Below are positions 42,980 through 56,831 of a DNA stretch of 64,000 bases, one piece after another. How positions within the stretch are numbered: position 1 is the first letter of the stretch; the number at the start of each line of letters is the position of its first letter. The notes below the pieces were generated by a model. That model made no database searches. It saw nothing but the letters and a program-made list of their open reading frames with translations, and was not told the origin of the DNA. The DNA comes from Bagarius yarrelli (taxonomy: Eukaryota > Chordata > Actinopteri > Siluriformes > Sisoridae): the NCBI GenBank assembly GCA_005784505.1, contig VCAZ01000178.1, positions 517,551-581,550 of the forward strand, in the 5' to 3' direction. Both the position numbers and the translations under genes were made by a program.

Positions 42980-45900
42980 AAGAGAGAGAGAGAGAGAGAG
43001 AGAGACAGTAAAGTGTTGTATTAAAATTAAAACAAAAATACTTTCAAATAACATTTTATACACAATAGAACATAGATAACATAACATAAATGTTTAAACT
43101 GAGAAATTTTACAATTTATGCACAAAATGAGCTCATTTTAAATTTGATGCCTGCAACGGTTCTAAAATTAGTTGAGATAGGTCATGTTTACAATAATGTA
43201 GCATCTCCTTTTCTTTACAAAATAGTTTCTGGGCACCAAGGTTATGAGTTTCTTGACAGTCCGTGGTTATCTATGATATATTTTTTGTTTAATGATTTGC
43301 CAAATGTTCTATATAGGTGGAAGATCTGGACTGCAGGCAGGTTAATTTTGCATCTGGACTCTTTCACTACGAAGCCATGCTGTTGTAATAGCTGCAGTAT
43401 GTGGTCTTACATTGTCCTGGTAAAATACAGAAGGTCTTCCCTGAAATAGACGCCTGGACGGGGGCATATGTTGCTCTAAAAACTTTATATACTTTTAAGC
43501 ATTCACAATACCTACCATCAGAGATGCTGGCTTTTAAACTAAATGCTGGCTTTTTGTCCTTTTTTAGCTGAAGGACATGGCGTCTGTGATTTCCAACAAG
43601 TATGTCAAATTTGGACCCATCTGATCATAGAACACTTTTCCACTCTGAATCAGTCCATTTTAAATAAGTTTTGGCCCACAGGACACAACAGAGCTTCTGG
43701 ACCTTGTTCACAGAGCTTCTGGACCTTGTTCACATTTGGCTTTCTTTTTGTAAAAGCTTTAGTTGGTATCTGCAGATTGCACGACGGATTGTGTTTACTG
43801 ACGGTGTTTTTTGGACGTCTTCCTGGGCCTATTTAGTAATGTCAATCACAGAATCACACCAAGAAGTAATGCAGTGTCATGTGAGAGGCTAATGATCATA
43901 GACATCCAACAAATGTCTTCAGCCTTGTTCCTTATGCACAGAGATTTATCCAGTTTCTCTGAATATTTTGATAATGTAGATAATGAAATTTGCAGTTTGA
44001 CATTAAAGAAGTTTTCCACAATCTTTTTACACACTCTTTCACAGATTGGGGAGCCTCTGCCCATCTTTACTTCTGAGAGACTTATATTCCTAATCATGTT
44101 ACAAACTTGATGGCAATTAACTTAGTTAGGTGCCTAATGTGCTCCCAGCTAAATCTTCTCAAAATCTTCTTTTGCTTTTTCAGCTCTTTGTTGTCCCTCG
44201 TGCCAACTATTTTGAGACCTGTAGCAGGCATTAAATTTGAAAAGAGCTCATTTAGTGGATGAAAGTGTAAAATTTCTCAGTTTAAACATTTGTTATGTTA
44301 TGTATGTTCTATTGTGAATAAAATATTGACTTGTGATTCAAAAGTATTTTAGTTTTGCTGTGCGATTCCAGAACACAGGCAGTGGCGCTAGGAGAGCTGA
44401 ACAGGGTTGTAAAACGTCCTTAACCCATCCGCAGGACCAGTATCTGGTCCTTTCTGCAAAATGGAGCTTAGTGGGCAGTTGCCATAGAACACCAGAATTG
44501 GCTATTCTTTTCACAGATAATAGCAGGTTTACCCTGACCACACGTGACTGTTATAAATGTGTCTGGAGAATCCTTGGAGAACGTTATGCTGCCTGTAACA
44601 TTGTTCAGCATGACCTGTTTGGTAAAGCCCTGGTCCAGATCTGGGAGGAGATACCACAGGACACCATCCGGCATCTTATTCGGAGCATGCCCCAATGTTA
44701 CATACATACAAGCACATAGGGGACATACAAACTACAGAGTACCATTTTCAATTGTCGCAATCAAATTTTAGCAAAACAGACTAGCCTGACCCATCATTTT
44801 TTCACTTACATTTTTGGAGTGTCTTTAAATTCAGCCCACTGTAGTTTAATCATTTTAATTTTCATCAAACTATGTGGCATCCTTTTATTCCCAACACATT
44901 ACCCAGTACATATCAGTAACAGTATATGGCATGCTTTTGTCTCCCATTAGGATATAACATAAACATACCCCTTTAATTTTTTAAACAGTGTACAGTGTAT
45001 CTTTATATGTAAAGATTTGACTCAACTTGACTTGGTTCATAGATAAAATAAGGCCAAAGATTAGAGGATTGGATACATATCCAAAAACTTTTACTATACA
45101 TCTGGGGTTGTATTAAGTCTAATTTGAGTGCAGTTAATTACAATATGAAAATCTATAACTATCATAGTGGTTTTTAGTTTATGTTTAGATTTTAGTTGTA
45201 CTGTTTTTCATTAGGTGAATTTGGCAGCTTCTACTATGCATACGTCTGTGTTTTTGTGCATGTTTTTGATGTACAGCATTTCTAACTTAATCCTTTGAAA
45301 ATTTTAGATAAGAATTTGCTATTAAAAAGAAATGCAGTTTGCACATAAAAAATTTTCACGCAAGGGAGGTTACACAGACTCATACATATGGATGGTTTTA
45401 AAGGACATAGGGTTCTTATATAATGTAGGGCACAATATACACACGGCTCTGCACACATACACACACTCACAAACACAACTTTACGTGCATATACACAAAA
45501 TCTAATCATATATGATGTCTTTAGCAAAAATAAATAAATAAGTACAGGCCAACAGGCAAGATTTAATGCCACACTCACATACTTTAGCTGCCCAGGGAGA
45601 GTGATGTCATCAGCTTGTCGAGTTATATTAGTGCTCATAGTGAAAGCTTATGGCTAGTGTATGCGTGTTGTGTGTGTCCTTTATCCTTGGGCAGTCCTAG
45701 GTCAGCATTTAAATTATTCTTTCTACAGTAAACCATAATGCCACATGACAGGCATAATTATGTTTATATTGAATTATGGAACTTCAAAAACTTTTGTTTT
45801 TATCCCATGACTGAACTAAAAACTAAAGCACACTGTTGGATCCTTTTTTGTTTGTACTTCCTTTTTTCCAGTTTGTGCACTTTAAAGAAACTTGTGCAAT

Positions 45901-48900
45901 GCAATGCTCAACCGTTTGTCAGTCTTTTTTTTCCCCCACAACCATAAATGAAAATGTATTATCGCTAGATTTTCCGCCTTATTCTTAACACAGCACAGAT
46001 ACTGACAGGTTACAGTGAAAAAAACATAAATGACTTGACTTATTTTAATTTCATCTGCCCAATTTAAATGAAATTAAACATGATTTAAGTGAATGGTTTT
46101 TAAATCACACCTGAGCTAAGTTTAAACCCCACATTGCCAGACTTTGCGCAGTGCAAAACTACACACACACTTTAATTGTATTCAATAATCTCTCTCTACA
46201 ATGAGGCAAATAATATAGACTGTATCTGGCAGATGACCTTATCCTAAGCAACTTACACATTTATTTCATTTACACAACTAAGCTGTTAAGGGTTAAGGGC
46301 CTTGCTCAGGGACACAAAATTGGCAGCTTTATGATTATAAGGTTCAAATTCCCAACCCTCTGATAAGTAGTCCACCAGCAGATTGAGGTTTTACTTCCTA
46401 TACTGTATATAGGGTTTGTAGTGGTAACGTAGTGTAGGTCTGAAATGCTATAGCAAGTCATTGTGCTACAGTAATCAAGACAATTATTTACACAATAAAC
46501 CAGTGTACAAAAACCACAGTCTATGCAATATTTTCCCCCTGAACCACAGCTTTAGCCCAGTATTGCCATAGAACTGATGTGTGTGTTTTGTTTACGCTAA
46601 AAAAAGAAAACTGCTGTTTATTATTTATTTAAGTGTATTTTAACAGATCAATAAAATGCGTATATGCTAAAATATAAAATTTGGTTGAAAATAGTCTTCT
46701 TTTAAGTGTGTGTTTGTTTTCAAAATAAGTTTCATAATTGCCAAAAGCAACTAAATGCATTTTTCCCAGACAAAAAAATGCACCTGATGCATACTGACAC
46801 ACACATAGCGTACCCACAACCACACATCCCCCCACAGACAGTGAAACAGGTCAAAAGTGAGAGATGTATATGTGGCTGTCAGATGTAATTTTTACTTTAC
46901 AGGGCCAGAGATACAAACATGTAGGTGACAACTGATGATGAAGTCATTGACGTATAATGAAAACACTCTGTACTCCGTGTTTATGGAAAGGTTTAACAGC
47001 TTCCTGATGTTATACAATAATAGAATAAAACTAAATGCAAACCAAACTTTTGGGCAAATAAGAGGGCAGGGTTACACTACGCAAGTAGTCAATTGTGTTT
47101 TGCTCTTTCTGACAGCTGTACCCTGAACATTGTTCGGTGACGAATGCTGACATATATCGAAATATTGAAAATGTGTTTAAAAGTCATATCACAGCTATTT
47201 AAAAAGTTCTATCCCAATATATATTTATATTGAATTATTGTCCAACCCTATTCATACTACCTGACTACAATAGTATAATATACTCAATCTTTTTGAAAAG
47301 CAGCCTTACTACATCCTAATTTGACATTTTTATTCCACTTTTCATAAGAAAAGTTATACAGCTAACATACATCTAACATATTACATCTAACAGATTTTTG
47401 AGTCATTTTATATGCAGCCTTTAAAGCCATTGGTAAAGGAATTGTATCTACACTCTTTCCTGGCCGTTCCATTCCATTCCATTCTATTCTATCTTTTCTA
47501 AAGCTGTTCTTTTTTAAACCTGATTTGTGATTTAATTTATTATTGTACTGAAAGGTGAAGTGTTGCCTTATCTTTACCAGACCAAATAAAAAAGTAGATA
47601 GATATCCCAGCAAAAGAATCAGTCCTACAGCATGACGCTACCACCATTATTCATAACTGATATTTTTGCACAAAATATATCTTTTACAAATCTGCCCTGC
47701 CTAACTTAAATTTTGTTCATTTTATTTTATTTAAATCAGAAAAAAAAGTCTTAGTTACGTATGGTAACCCTCGTTCCCTGATGATGGGAACAGAGACATT
47801 GCATAAAGTGAAGACACTAAGGGTCACGTTTTGCAAGCCCGACATATACTAGGGCTAAGGACACTAAGGCTCCCTATCCAACATGCCACTGCTGCTGGAC
47901 TGCGCCAGGTGTCTACCGAAGGCACGCAGAGACAGGGACAGCCCGAACGGGAGGACCTTGTACTGATATGCACGACCTTCGAAAGCAAACCACAGAAATA
48001 GGCTGTGTCTTGGAAGGATCGAGACATGGAAGTATGTGTCCTTCAGGTCTATAGCCACGAACCAATCCTGGTATCTATCTATGTGCTTGAGGGTTAGCAT
48101 TTTAAAAGGGAACTTGTGAAGGGCCCGGCTTAGCAACCTCAAAACCAGGATAGACCTGCCCCCCGTTCTTGGGTAAAATGAAGTAGAGGCAATAAAACCC
48201 CTGTTTTATCTTGGCTCAGGGACAGGCTTGATTGTGTCCTTCCATAGAAGGGAAGTGACCTCCACACGCAGGACAGCAGCATTCTCCCCTTGAACCAAGG
48301 TAACCAGAATGCCCCTGAACCTGGGCAGGCGCTTAGCAAAATAAGGAGCCGCTGGGAGACACCGGGGAGGCTCACCCAAGCCTCCAGGTACCTCACCTAT
48401 GGCTCCAGCCGAGACACATCCAGAGTACCTGGTGAGATGGGGCCATTGAGAAAGCAAACTTTCTTAGTCAGGTTAAGCCACAGGTGTCGTTCTTGGACCA
48501 CAAGTGTGGCCATCGCCCTTTCAAGAGCATGCGCTGTGGCCTTCATAGCCCAAAGGGCATGGACGGGAGTCTAGGGCAACCCCTCACAAGTGCCCCACAA
48601 TAGCTCGTTCCACCTGAGGGACGTCCTCATACCTCCTCACTGGTCCCCCCTCCAAGTAGGTGATAGGCGAAGAGCTGGTGTATCGGTATCTAGCCGAAAA
48701 CTGATTTTGTCAGCTCCTCGTGTGGAACGGGGGACAGGTGCAGCTTGGAGTCACGTCCGGCACCCAAGAACCAATTATCCAGCTTCGACCTGATGGCTTT
48801 GGCTGCCATCTTGGCGTCACGCTCTGACTTTTGCCCGGCCCTGGATGGCGCTGATTCAGCAGAGTTGTCAGCCTTAACGGACTCAAGCCCACTCTCAGAT

Positions 48901-51900
48901 GCTGTGATCGGCATCTCATCCAGCTCGAGAGATCCACTGGGAAACCCCTCACGTCCTTCCAGTGTCCCGACCAGCAGACACGAAGGTGGGGAGAAATTTT
49001 TTGTGTGCCATGAAACACACAAAAAACAGCCATGAAGAATCATGTTTCTTGCTGTAAAACATCCTTAACCGAGGAAAAAATTGCTTTTGTTCAGGAATTT
49101 TTTTACTCAGGCAGTGCTGCAGACGCCGCCAACGCACCCAGGGGTCTTTCCTTGATCGCTCCTCATCCAGCGCACATGATGAGATAATTGCCTTTTAAGT
49201 CGCTTTTTCTCTGCTGCCACTTGCTGCTCGCTCGCTCACTGCTCGCTCTGAAGACGTGCATTCGGAAAACAGAACAATAAGCAGTATTGCAGCCATTTTT
49301 TTATCCGGAAGTATGGGGCATTACCAGCTATGCAAATTCTGCTCGTCCAATTTCACTGGCCTTTTCAAAATAGATCAGAGGTATTTCAGGCTTCCAAAAC
49401 GTGACCCCTAGTGTCGTCATAACAGAGTGAGCGCCAGAAAAGGAACTGCAATATCAACAGGATATAAGATTATATTATCTATTATATTATTATACTAACA
49501 ATACAAGAAATTAAAAACAATCATTTTATTCAGGTATACAGCCTACTGAACAATGCCCCCCTACCTCACCCCACAGTCCCACCCCCCAAACTCACAAACA
49601 GCCACTTACTGTTTATAGCACATATCCTCATATTTATCTTTTAATCTGTGTATATCTGTAATATATGTATATCTGTAAATAATATATGTTTACTTTTTTG
49701 TCTTTTATATTTTGTATCTTTTAATTCCGTGTCTGCACACAACACCAAGCCAAATAAGGTATGTTATACTGCTATTACACTAATAGGTAATGACTTTATT
49801 TTACAATACATTATGAGGTTAAAATAGTCCTCTGTACAGTAGTTCTAGGTGCCCTTTTCATTCTGTGATATTGAACTTTTATTAATTCACAGCACTTAAT
49901 AGACAATATATATACAATAATAGAATAATTGGCATACGTTTGCATGCATATTCACGAATACTGTTACATGTGATAAGGCCTAGGGCAAAAAATGCAAATA
50001 TACTTTTATGTAAATAATACTACAAACAGCACTCTATATTTCCATTAGGTTGTCCCTGTAATGTTTAAGGAATTCTGTTATAGGAATTTTAGAATTTTAA
50101 AATGATAAAAAATTTAATTTGTGCATTAAATTTATATATAGTTATGAATATGTTCTATATTTCTACAATACCTTGCAGCTTTTTATACCAGTAAACTGCA
50201 CTAAGACAATTTAAAGTGAAAAAACCCAAAGTCCTACCTGCAGCAATTGGAGACTTTCGCTCATCTAATAGCTGAATGGCAGTGCTGGCCAGCACAACAC
50301 TGTTATTCTCAGAACCTGGACTTACACACACATACACACAAAATAATAGATATAAGGATTTTTTGGGGGATATAAAACACACAGGAAACAATATTATATC
50401 TAAAATGACAAATTTACAAATTCTCGCTGTAAACATCTGCTTTTGAAATGGTTTATTTAAACACATGCTTTATTTCTCATAGCCATAATACTACAAAACC
50501 CTGAAAAAATGTCCTGAAGCAAAAAACATGCTACAAACATACTTTTCCAATAGGCAACAAGAAAGAGCACAAGCCAAGCATATCCCATTTTAAAGCTCTT
50601 AAATGCCCAATTTATACAAACACATCAAAACAAGTAGGACTATATAAGTAAGTTCAAAGAGCACAAATCAAAACAAGAGCTATAAGAAGAAAGAAAGCTT
50701 TTGTTGTTGTTTTTGTTAAACCGAATAAAAAGAATTGGGTTTCAACATTTACCATTGAGCATATGGATGTCAATAAAGAACATGTACACAAATGAAATAT
50801 CTAAATACGAGCGTCAGCATCTTCTCTTAGCAGGGGGTCAACCCTGCTAAGAGAAGCGAACAGGCTAAATTTGCTTTAATTGTACAGAGACAAAGTTTAA
50901 AAAAGTAATATTTTCAAAAAAAACTTCCTTCTTCTCCTTTCGGCTGTTCCCTTTTATGGGTTGCCACAGCAAATCATCTGTCTCCACCTAACCCTATTCT
51001 CTTCATCCTCTTCACTGACACCCACAAAGTTTATGTCCTTGTTTTTCGCATCCATACACCTCCTCTTTGGTCTTCCTCTTTGCCCTTTGCCTGGTAGCTT
51101 CATTTCTAACATCCTCCTACAATATATTGGCTATCCCTTCTCTGTACATGTCCAAATCACCTTAACCTGGCTACCCTGACTTTTTCCCTGGAACATCTAA
51201 CATGAGCCGTCCCCCTGATAAACTTGTTCCTAATCTTTTCCAACCTTATCACTTCCAAAGAAAACCTCTACATCTTCAGCTCTGCCACCTGTCTCTTCCC
51301 CAGCGCCACTGTCTCTAAACCATACATCATAGCTGGTCTTACCACTGTCTTTTACACCTTCCCCTTGATTCTAGCTTATACTCTCCTGTCACACATCATT
51401 CCTGACACGTTTCTCCACCCATTCCAACCTGCCTGTACTCGCTTCTTTACCTCTTTTACACATTCTCCATTGCTCTGGACTGTCGACCCCAAGTATTTAA
51501 ACTCCTGTACCTTCTTTATCTCTTCATCCTGTAATCTCACTTTTCCACTTCCCTCTCTTGCATTCAAACACATGAACTCTGTCTTGCTACGACATTCCTC
51601 TTCATTCCTCTTCACTCCAGAGCAAACCTCCACCTCTCCAGGTTTTCCTCCGACTGCTCCCCACTCTCACTACAGATCATCAATGTCATCTGCAAACATC
51701 ATTGTCCAAGGAGATTCCTGTTTGACCTCGTCTGTCAAACGATTCATCACCACAGAAAACAAAAAGGGGCTCAGAGCTGATCCCTGATGCAGTCCCACCT
51801 CCACTTTAAACTCCTCTGTCTGAACTACACCTCACTATTGTCTTGCTTCCCTCATACATATCCTGCACCACCATGACATACATCTCTGCTATTTCTGACT

Positions 51901-54900
51901 TTCTCATACAATACCACAGCTCTTCTCTTTGTACCCTGTCATATGCTTTCTCCAGGTCTACAAAAACACAATGCAGCTCCCTACGACCATCTCTGTATTT
52001 CTCCATCAGCATTCTCAGAGCATCTTTCTTTCTTTCTGGGCATAAAGCCACACTGCTGCTTACAAATACACACTACCCTCCTTAACCTAGCTTTCACCAC
52101 TCTTTCCGATACCTTCATTGTATGACTCGTCAACTTTATGTCTCTGTAGTTGTTGCAAGTCTGCACATCACCCTTGTTTTTAAAGATAGGCACCATTACA
52201 ATCCTCCTCTAATTCTCAGGCATCTTCTCATTTACTAAAATCCCATTAAACAAATTAGTAAGAAAAATTCCACTGCTGCCCTCTCCTACACATTTTCACA
52301 CGTCCACCAGTATTTCATCTATTGAACTTCTTACTTTACATTGTTTAACCTCTTCTACCCTTTTCCTCATTCATTAAAGTACTCCTTCCATCTTCTCTGT
52401 ACACTCTCCTCACTTTTGAGCACCTTTCCATGTCGATCCTTAATAGCCCTAACCTGCTACACATCCTTGCCATCTCGATCCCTCTCTGCCTCGCTAACCT
52501 GTACTTTCCTCCTTCCATATGACACACCTAGCACCTTTCTTACTGTCTCCCTGTCTAAATTCTTCACAGTATTCTTCCTTTGTCAGCTTCCACCAATTGG
52601 TTTTCTTCTATACTTTTGATCTCTTCTTCTTCCGGAACAACATCTTTATTCTACACACCACCACTCTATGATGTCTAGCTACACTTTCTCTCACCAAAAC
52701 TTTACAGTCATTATTCCTATTTGGATCGCTTTGTCTGCATAAGATGCAATTCAGTTGGTTGCTCCTTCCTCAGCTTTTATAAGTCACTATATGCGCCTCT
52801 CTCTTCTGGAAAAGTATTTACCACAACAATCGCCGTCCTTTTAGCAAATTTTACTATCATCCGTCCCTAACTGTTCCTTTCCCCGATTCCAAACCTGCCC
52901 AACACTTCCTTATCATGTTCGATCCTCTCACCAACATGTGCATTGAAGTATGTGCCTATCACTACTCTCTCTCTTCTCTGGGAGTACTCACCATTACCTT
53001 ATCTAACTCACCCCAGAACCTCTATTTCTCTTCTAACTCACAACCTACTTGTGGGGCGTAACCACTTACAACATTCACTATCAGCCCTTCTATTTCTAAC
53101 TTCAGACTCATCACTCTTTTCCACCTCCAGAACATTCTTCACAAACTCCTCTTTCAGGATCACTCCTACCCACCCCATTTTCTCCTCCTATCCACACCAT
53201 GATTAAACAACTTGAATCCCAGTCCAATACTACGAGCCTTGCTACCCTTCCACCTGGTGTTCTGTAGACACAATATATCTATCTTCCTTCTTTCCATTAT
53301 ATCAACCATCCCTCTACCTTTTCCTGTCATTGTCCCAACATTTAGCATCCCTATTCTCAGTCCTACACTCTTGCCTTTCCTCTTCTCTTTCTGTCTATTC
53401 ACGTGTCCTCCCTCCTCCTTTGACCAACAGTAGCCCAATTTTCGCCGGCACCCTGTAGGTCAACGGCGCCGGTGGCGGAGACGGATGATTCGCATATTAA
53501 GATTTGGCAAAGTTTTACGTCGGATGCACTTCCTGACACAACCCTCTCTATTTATCCAGGCTTGGGACTGGCACCAAAGTCACTGGCTTGTGACCCCCTG
53601 TGGCTAGATTATTATCAAAAAACAATAATTTTTTAAAAGTATTTCACATTCTCTTACAACTCTGGTTTTTGTTGCATATTAAAAGGCTTTTAGGTTGCAT
53701 TTACACTTCAGATCTTGATAAGCAGGTCCGATTTTAAACTGATCCATAAAACTGACCCATATCGGATATCTACTATACACGAAAACAATGCAACAATCAA
53801 TAGACACAATGGATAAAGACGAAATGATTTTGCTTTTACATCATATTTAATGGTTGGCAAAACAAGGATTTCTGAGAGAGAAAGAAAGCCTAGTGTGTAC
53901 AGAAAAAAATTAACTGTGCATTGTTAAAACTGCCAGTGATCTGGGTCTTAAACATTTGTTACAGTAAACAGAATTAATAAATATCAAAATACACAGTTGT
54001 GTTATGATGTATATATCGCTGTTGGTGTCCACCTGAGTTGACGTCATGCACCACTGTCGCTTATTTAATGACATTCGACTCACGTTAACAGGTAAAAATC
54101 CGATATGTTTTTTTTACATGACAGACATTAATGCACGTATCCAATTCGTATCTCATTTATTTCCACATACAAATAAGACCTGAAACCGATTTGACAATAA
54201 CAGAATCCATGTGATTTTTTTTCCTGCTTACACGATCGTCAGTCAAATCTTATCTGTGCCAAATTAGAGAAAAAAAAGGGAAATGGGTCACTTGATATGT
54301 GCAGTGTGAATTGCAAAGTGTTGGAAAAAAATAGCAGTCATAGGTAAGTCAAATACAAATCCCATTTCAATGTAATTAAACACAGTCTGATTAATTGATT
54401 CTATTTGTTTGTTTGTTGGAGTGTTTATAATAAGCGTATTTTTCAGAAGTGCCTTGATTTTTATTCTTTTCAGTTATATGTATTTTTCAGGAATGCCACA
54501 GTGAGGCACTATTTTATAAAGAAAGAGTGGGTCATCGTAAATAAAACAATTGTATGTGTGTGTTACTTGTATTTTGTGTGTTCTCTTGCCTGTATTAAAT
54601 GGAAGCGAGTAGACGAAGGTTCCTGCCACTTGTTCCGCTGCCCTTTTGTACCACAGGGGAAAATGATCAGCATTGAACACACCCTCTTTATCCTCAGCCG
54701 TCAGGAAATCTCTTAGAACACACAGCCAACATAAGTAATCTCACAGGTGAGAAAAAAAGATATCCATATAGCAGTTGGACCTAAACATCATATGTAACAT
54801 TTTAGAAAGTTTAAAAACTTTACTAAACTTGACTCTTCAGAAAGAGCAACAAATAAAGTACACTTCTTCGACTAACTGGGAGATGCTTACTGATTGCTTA

Positions 54901-56750
54901 GTTGGTATGGCATCACAAATAAGTTGATCCGTGACAAGCCAGTTCGTGTGCCCAGATAAGCTATTTCCACCCCTTTATCAGAGTTCCTTTAAGACAAGAA
55001 GAAAACATTGAGTCAGGATCTGTTTATGTATTTTACCATAAAAAAGATATCATTCAAATGGTCTTTTTTGTATTGCATATGTGCAGAATGCAACAATATC
55101 TTTTATTTCATATATGATATTTAGAAGACTTATTGCTAGCTTAATGGTTAGCGTGTTAGCAGATGATCATTATTATTCTATAGACCATCAATCTGCCCAT
55201 ACCCTTTAAGTGCTTAGTTGGATTAATGTAAGTTGTTCTGGATAAGGGCATCTGTCAAATGCAAAAATATTCATATTATGCATTTCTGATTTCTCTTCAA
55301 TGAATTTTTAAGATTTTTAAATTTTAGTTATGATATAAGGTATAGGTGTGTTAAACATGCAATTTCTTCGTACTCTGATTTATTAAGTGCCAGACTGGTC
55401 CAGTAAGCTTCTATCGGTGCAGTCACCACAGCATCGAACAGGACTTCCTGAACTAACTCTTTATCACCTACAACAGTGATGTTAACAACAGCAGTACATT
55501 ATATAGTACATAAGCATAGCATCAATAAAGTCAGTTGTGGTTATACTAAGATGCACAGTATTCTAAGTATTCTTTATGGACTTTTTACCTACTATACATT
55601 ATTCCAAAATAATTTTAGATAATATACAATATAACTGTACAAATAGGCATGCTGTGCATTTTGGTTATTTGGCATTTCTGCTTAGACCAAATGAATCATA
55701 AATTTAGTTAATATTCAATTCAATTCAGTTTTATTTGTTTGGCGCTTTTTACAATGGTGATTGTCACAAAGCAGCTTTACACAATTGAAGAAATTATGAG
55801 ATAAAATGAAACAGTAAAATATGGTAAAAAGTATGGTAAAAGGCATATAAAAATGTTTGATATTTTAGGTGTCCAGAAACTTTTGCCCATATAAGGTATT
55901 TTAGATATAAATATAAATACTTTAAGTAGATTATAAGGGATTATATTTACTGTCTAAAGAAGTGGGTCATGGCTGTGTATGCTCTCAGCATATTGAATCA
56001 AAAAAAAATTTAAAAAAGATGGTTGATACTGTTACTTTAGATAATTTTTTTCTGGATAACATATAGCTTACTAATCACCTAGTCTAAGTAACTAAGCTCT
56101 GACTACATGATGCAATTGCAAACACCTTATAAAAAGTGTTTATATTTAAACTAAAATTACCACCTCATTAGACCAAATGGACAAATGTTAATAATAGTAA
56201 TACTGTGTTGTGTTTTATTAGTAAGTTGTCTTTTTCTTATGACCAAATGTTTAATTATTATGATTTAAAATGTGAAAATGTGAAAAATGTGTTAATGAAC
56301 CCTTTATTTGTTATGGCATCATTGTTACTATCCATCATTTGCAATATCGTTCGGCCCTACTTTATGGTTAAGTCAGCCATTATTTCAAATGTCATTTCGT
56401 AGTTATACCTTAAAAAATTCTCTTGTAACAGTAGTTTTGTCAATACAAAGTAGTTTGAAAGTTTAATAAAAAAAAGTTTAAATAAAAAGCTCTACTTACA
56501 CTTCAGGTGTGGTTCTTCTCCATTAAGGTAGAGTTTAATTGCCTCAATCTGGGTCAGGTACCGATGTTCAGCATGCTCATCTGTGTTACAGTATGTCCTA
56601 AAAGCATACTATACCTCTAAACAACAAATTCTCTTCACAAGCCAAGGTGAACATGTTGCACACACAAACACACACCTAAAACTTCTCATACTCTACTACC
56701 ATTCATCTGCCAGTGCCACATCAGGATGCTCCAAATCATGTAATCCTGAA

Positions 56751-56831
<81 letters not shown>

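Noticed and set aside
48690..49043. Three overlapping open frames of about 100 codons as host exons
   Set aside because: They lie in the gag-like region of a DIRS relic and are mutual shadows on opposite strands.
51224..51787. 187-codon plus-strand open frame
   Set aside because: It is the antisense shadow of the RTE-type LINE reverse transcriptase on the minus strand.
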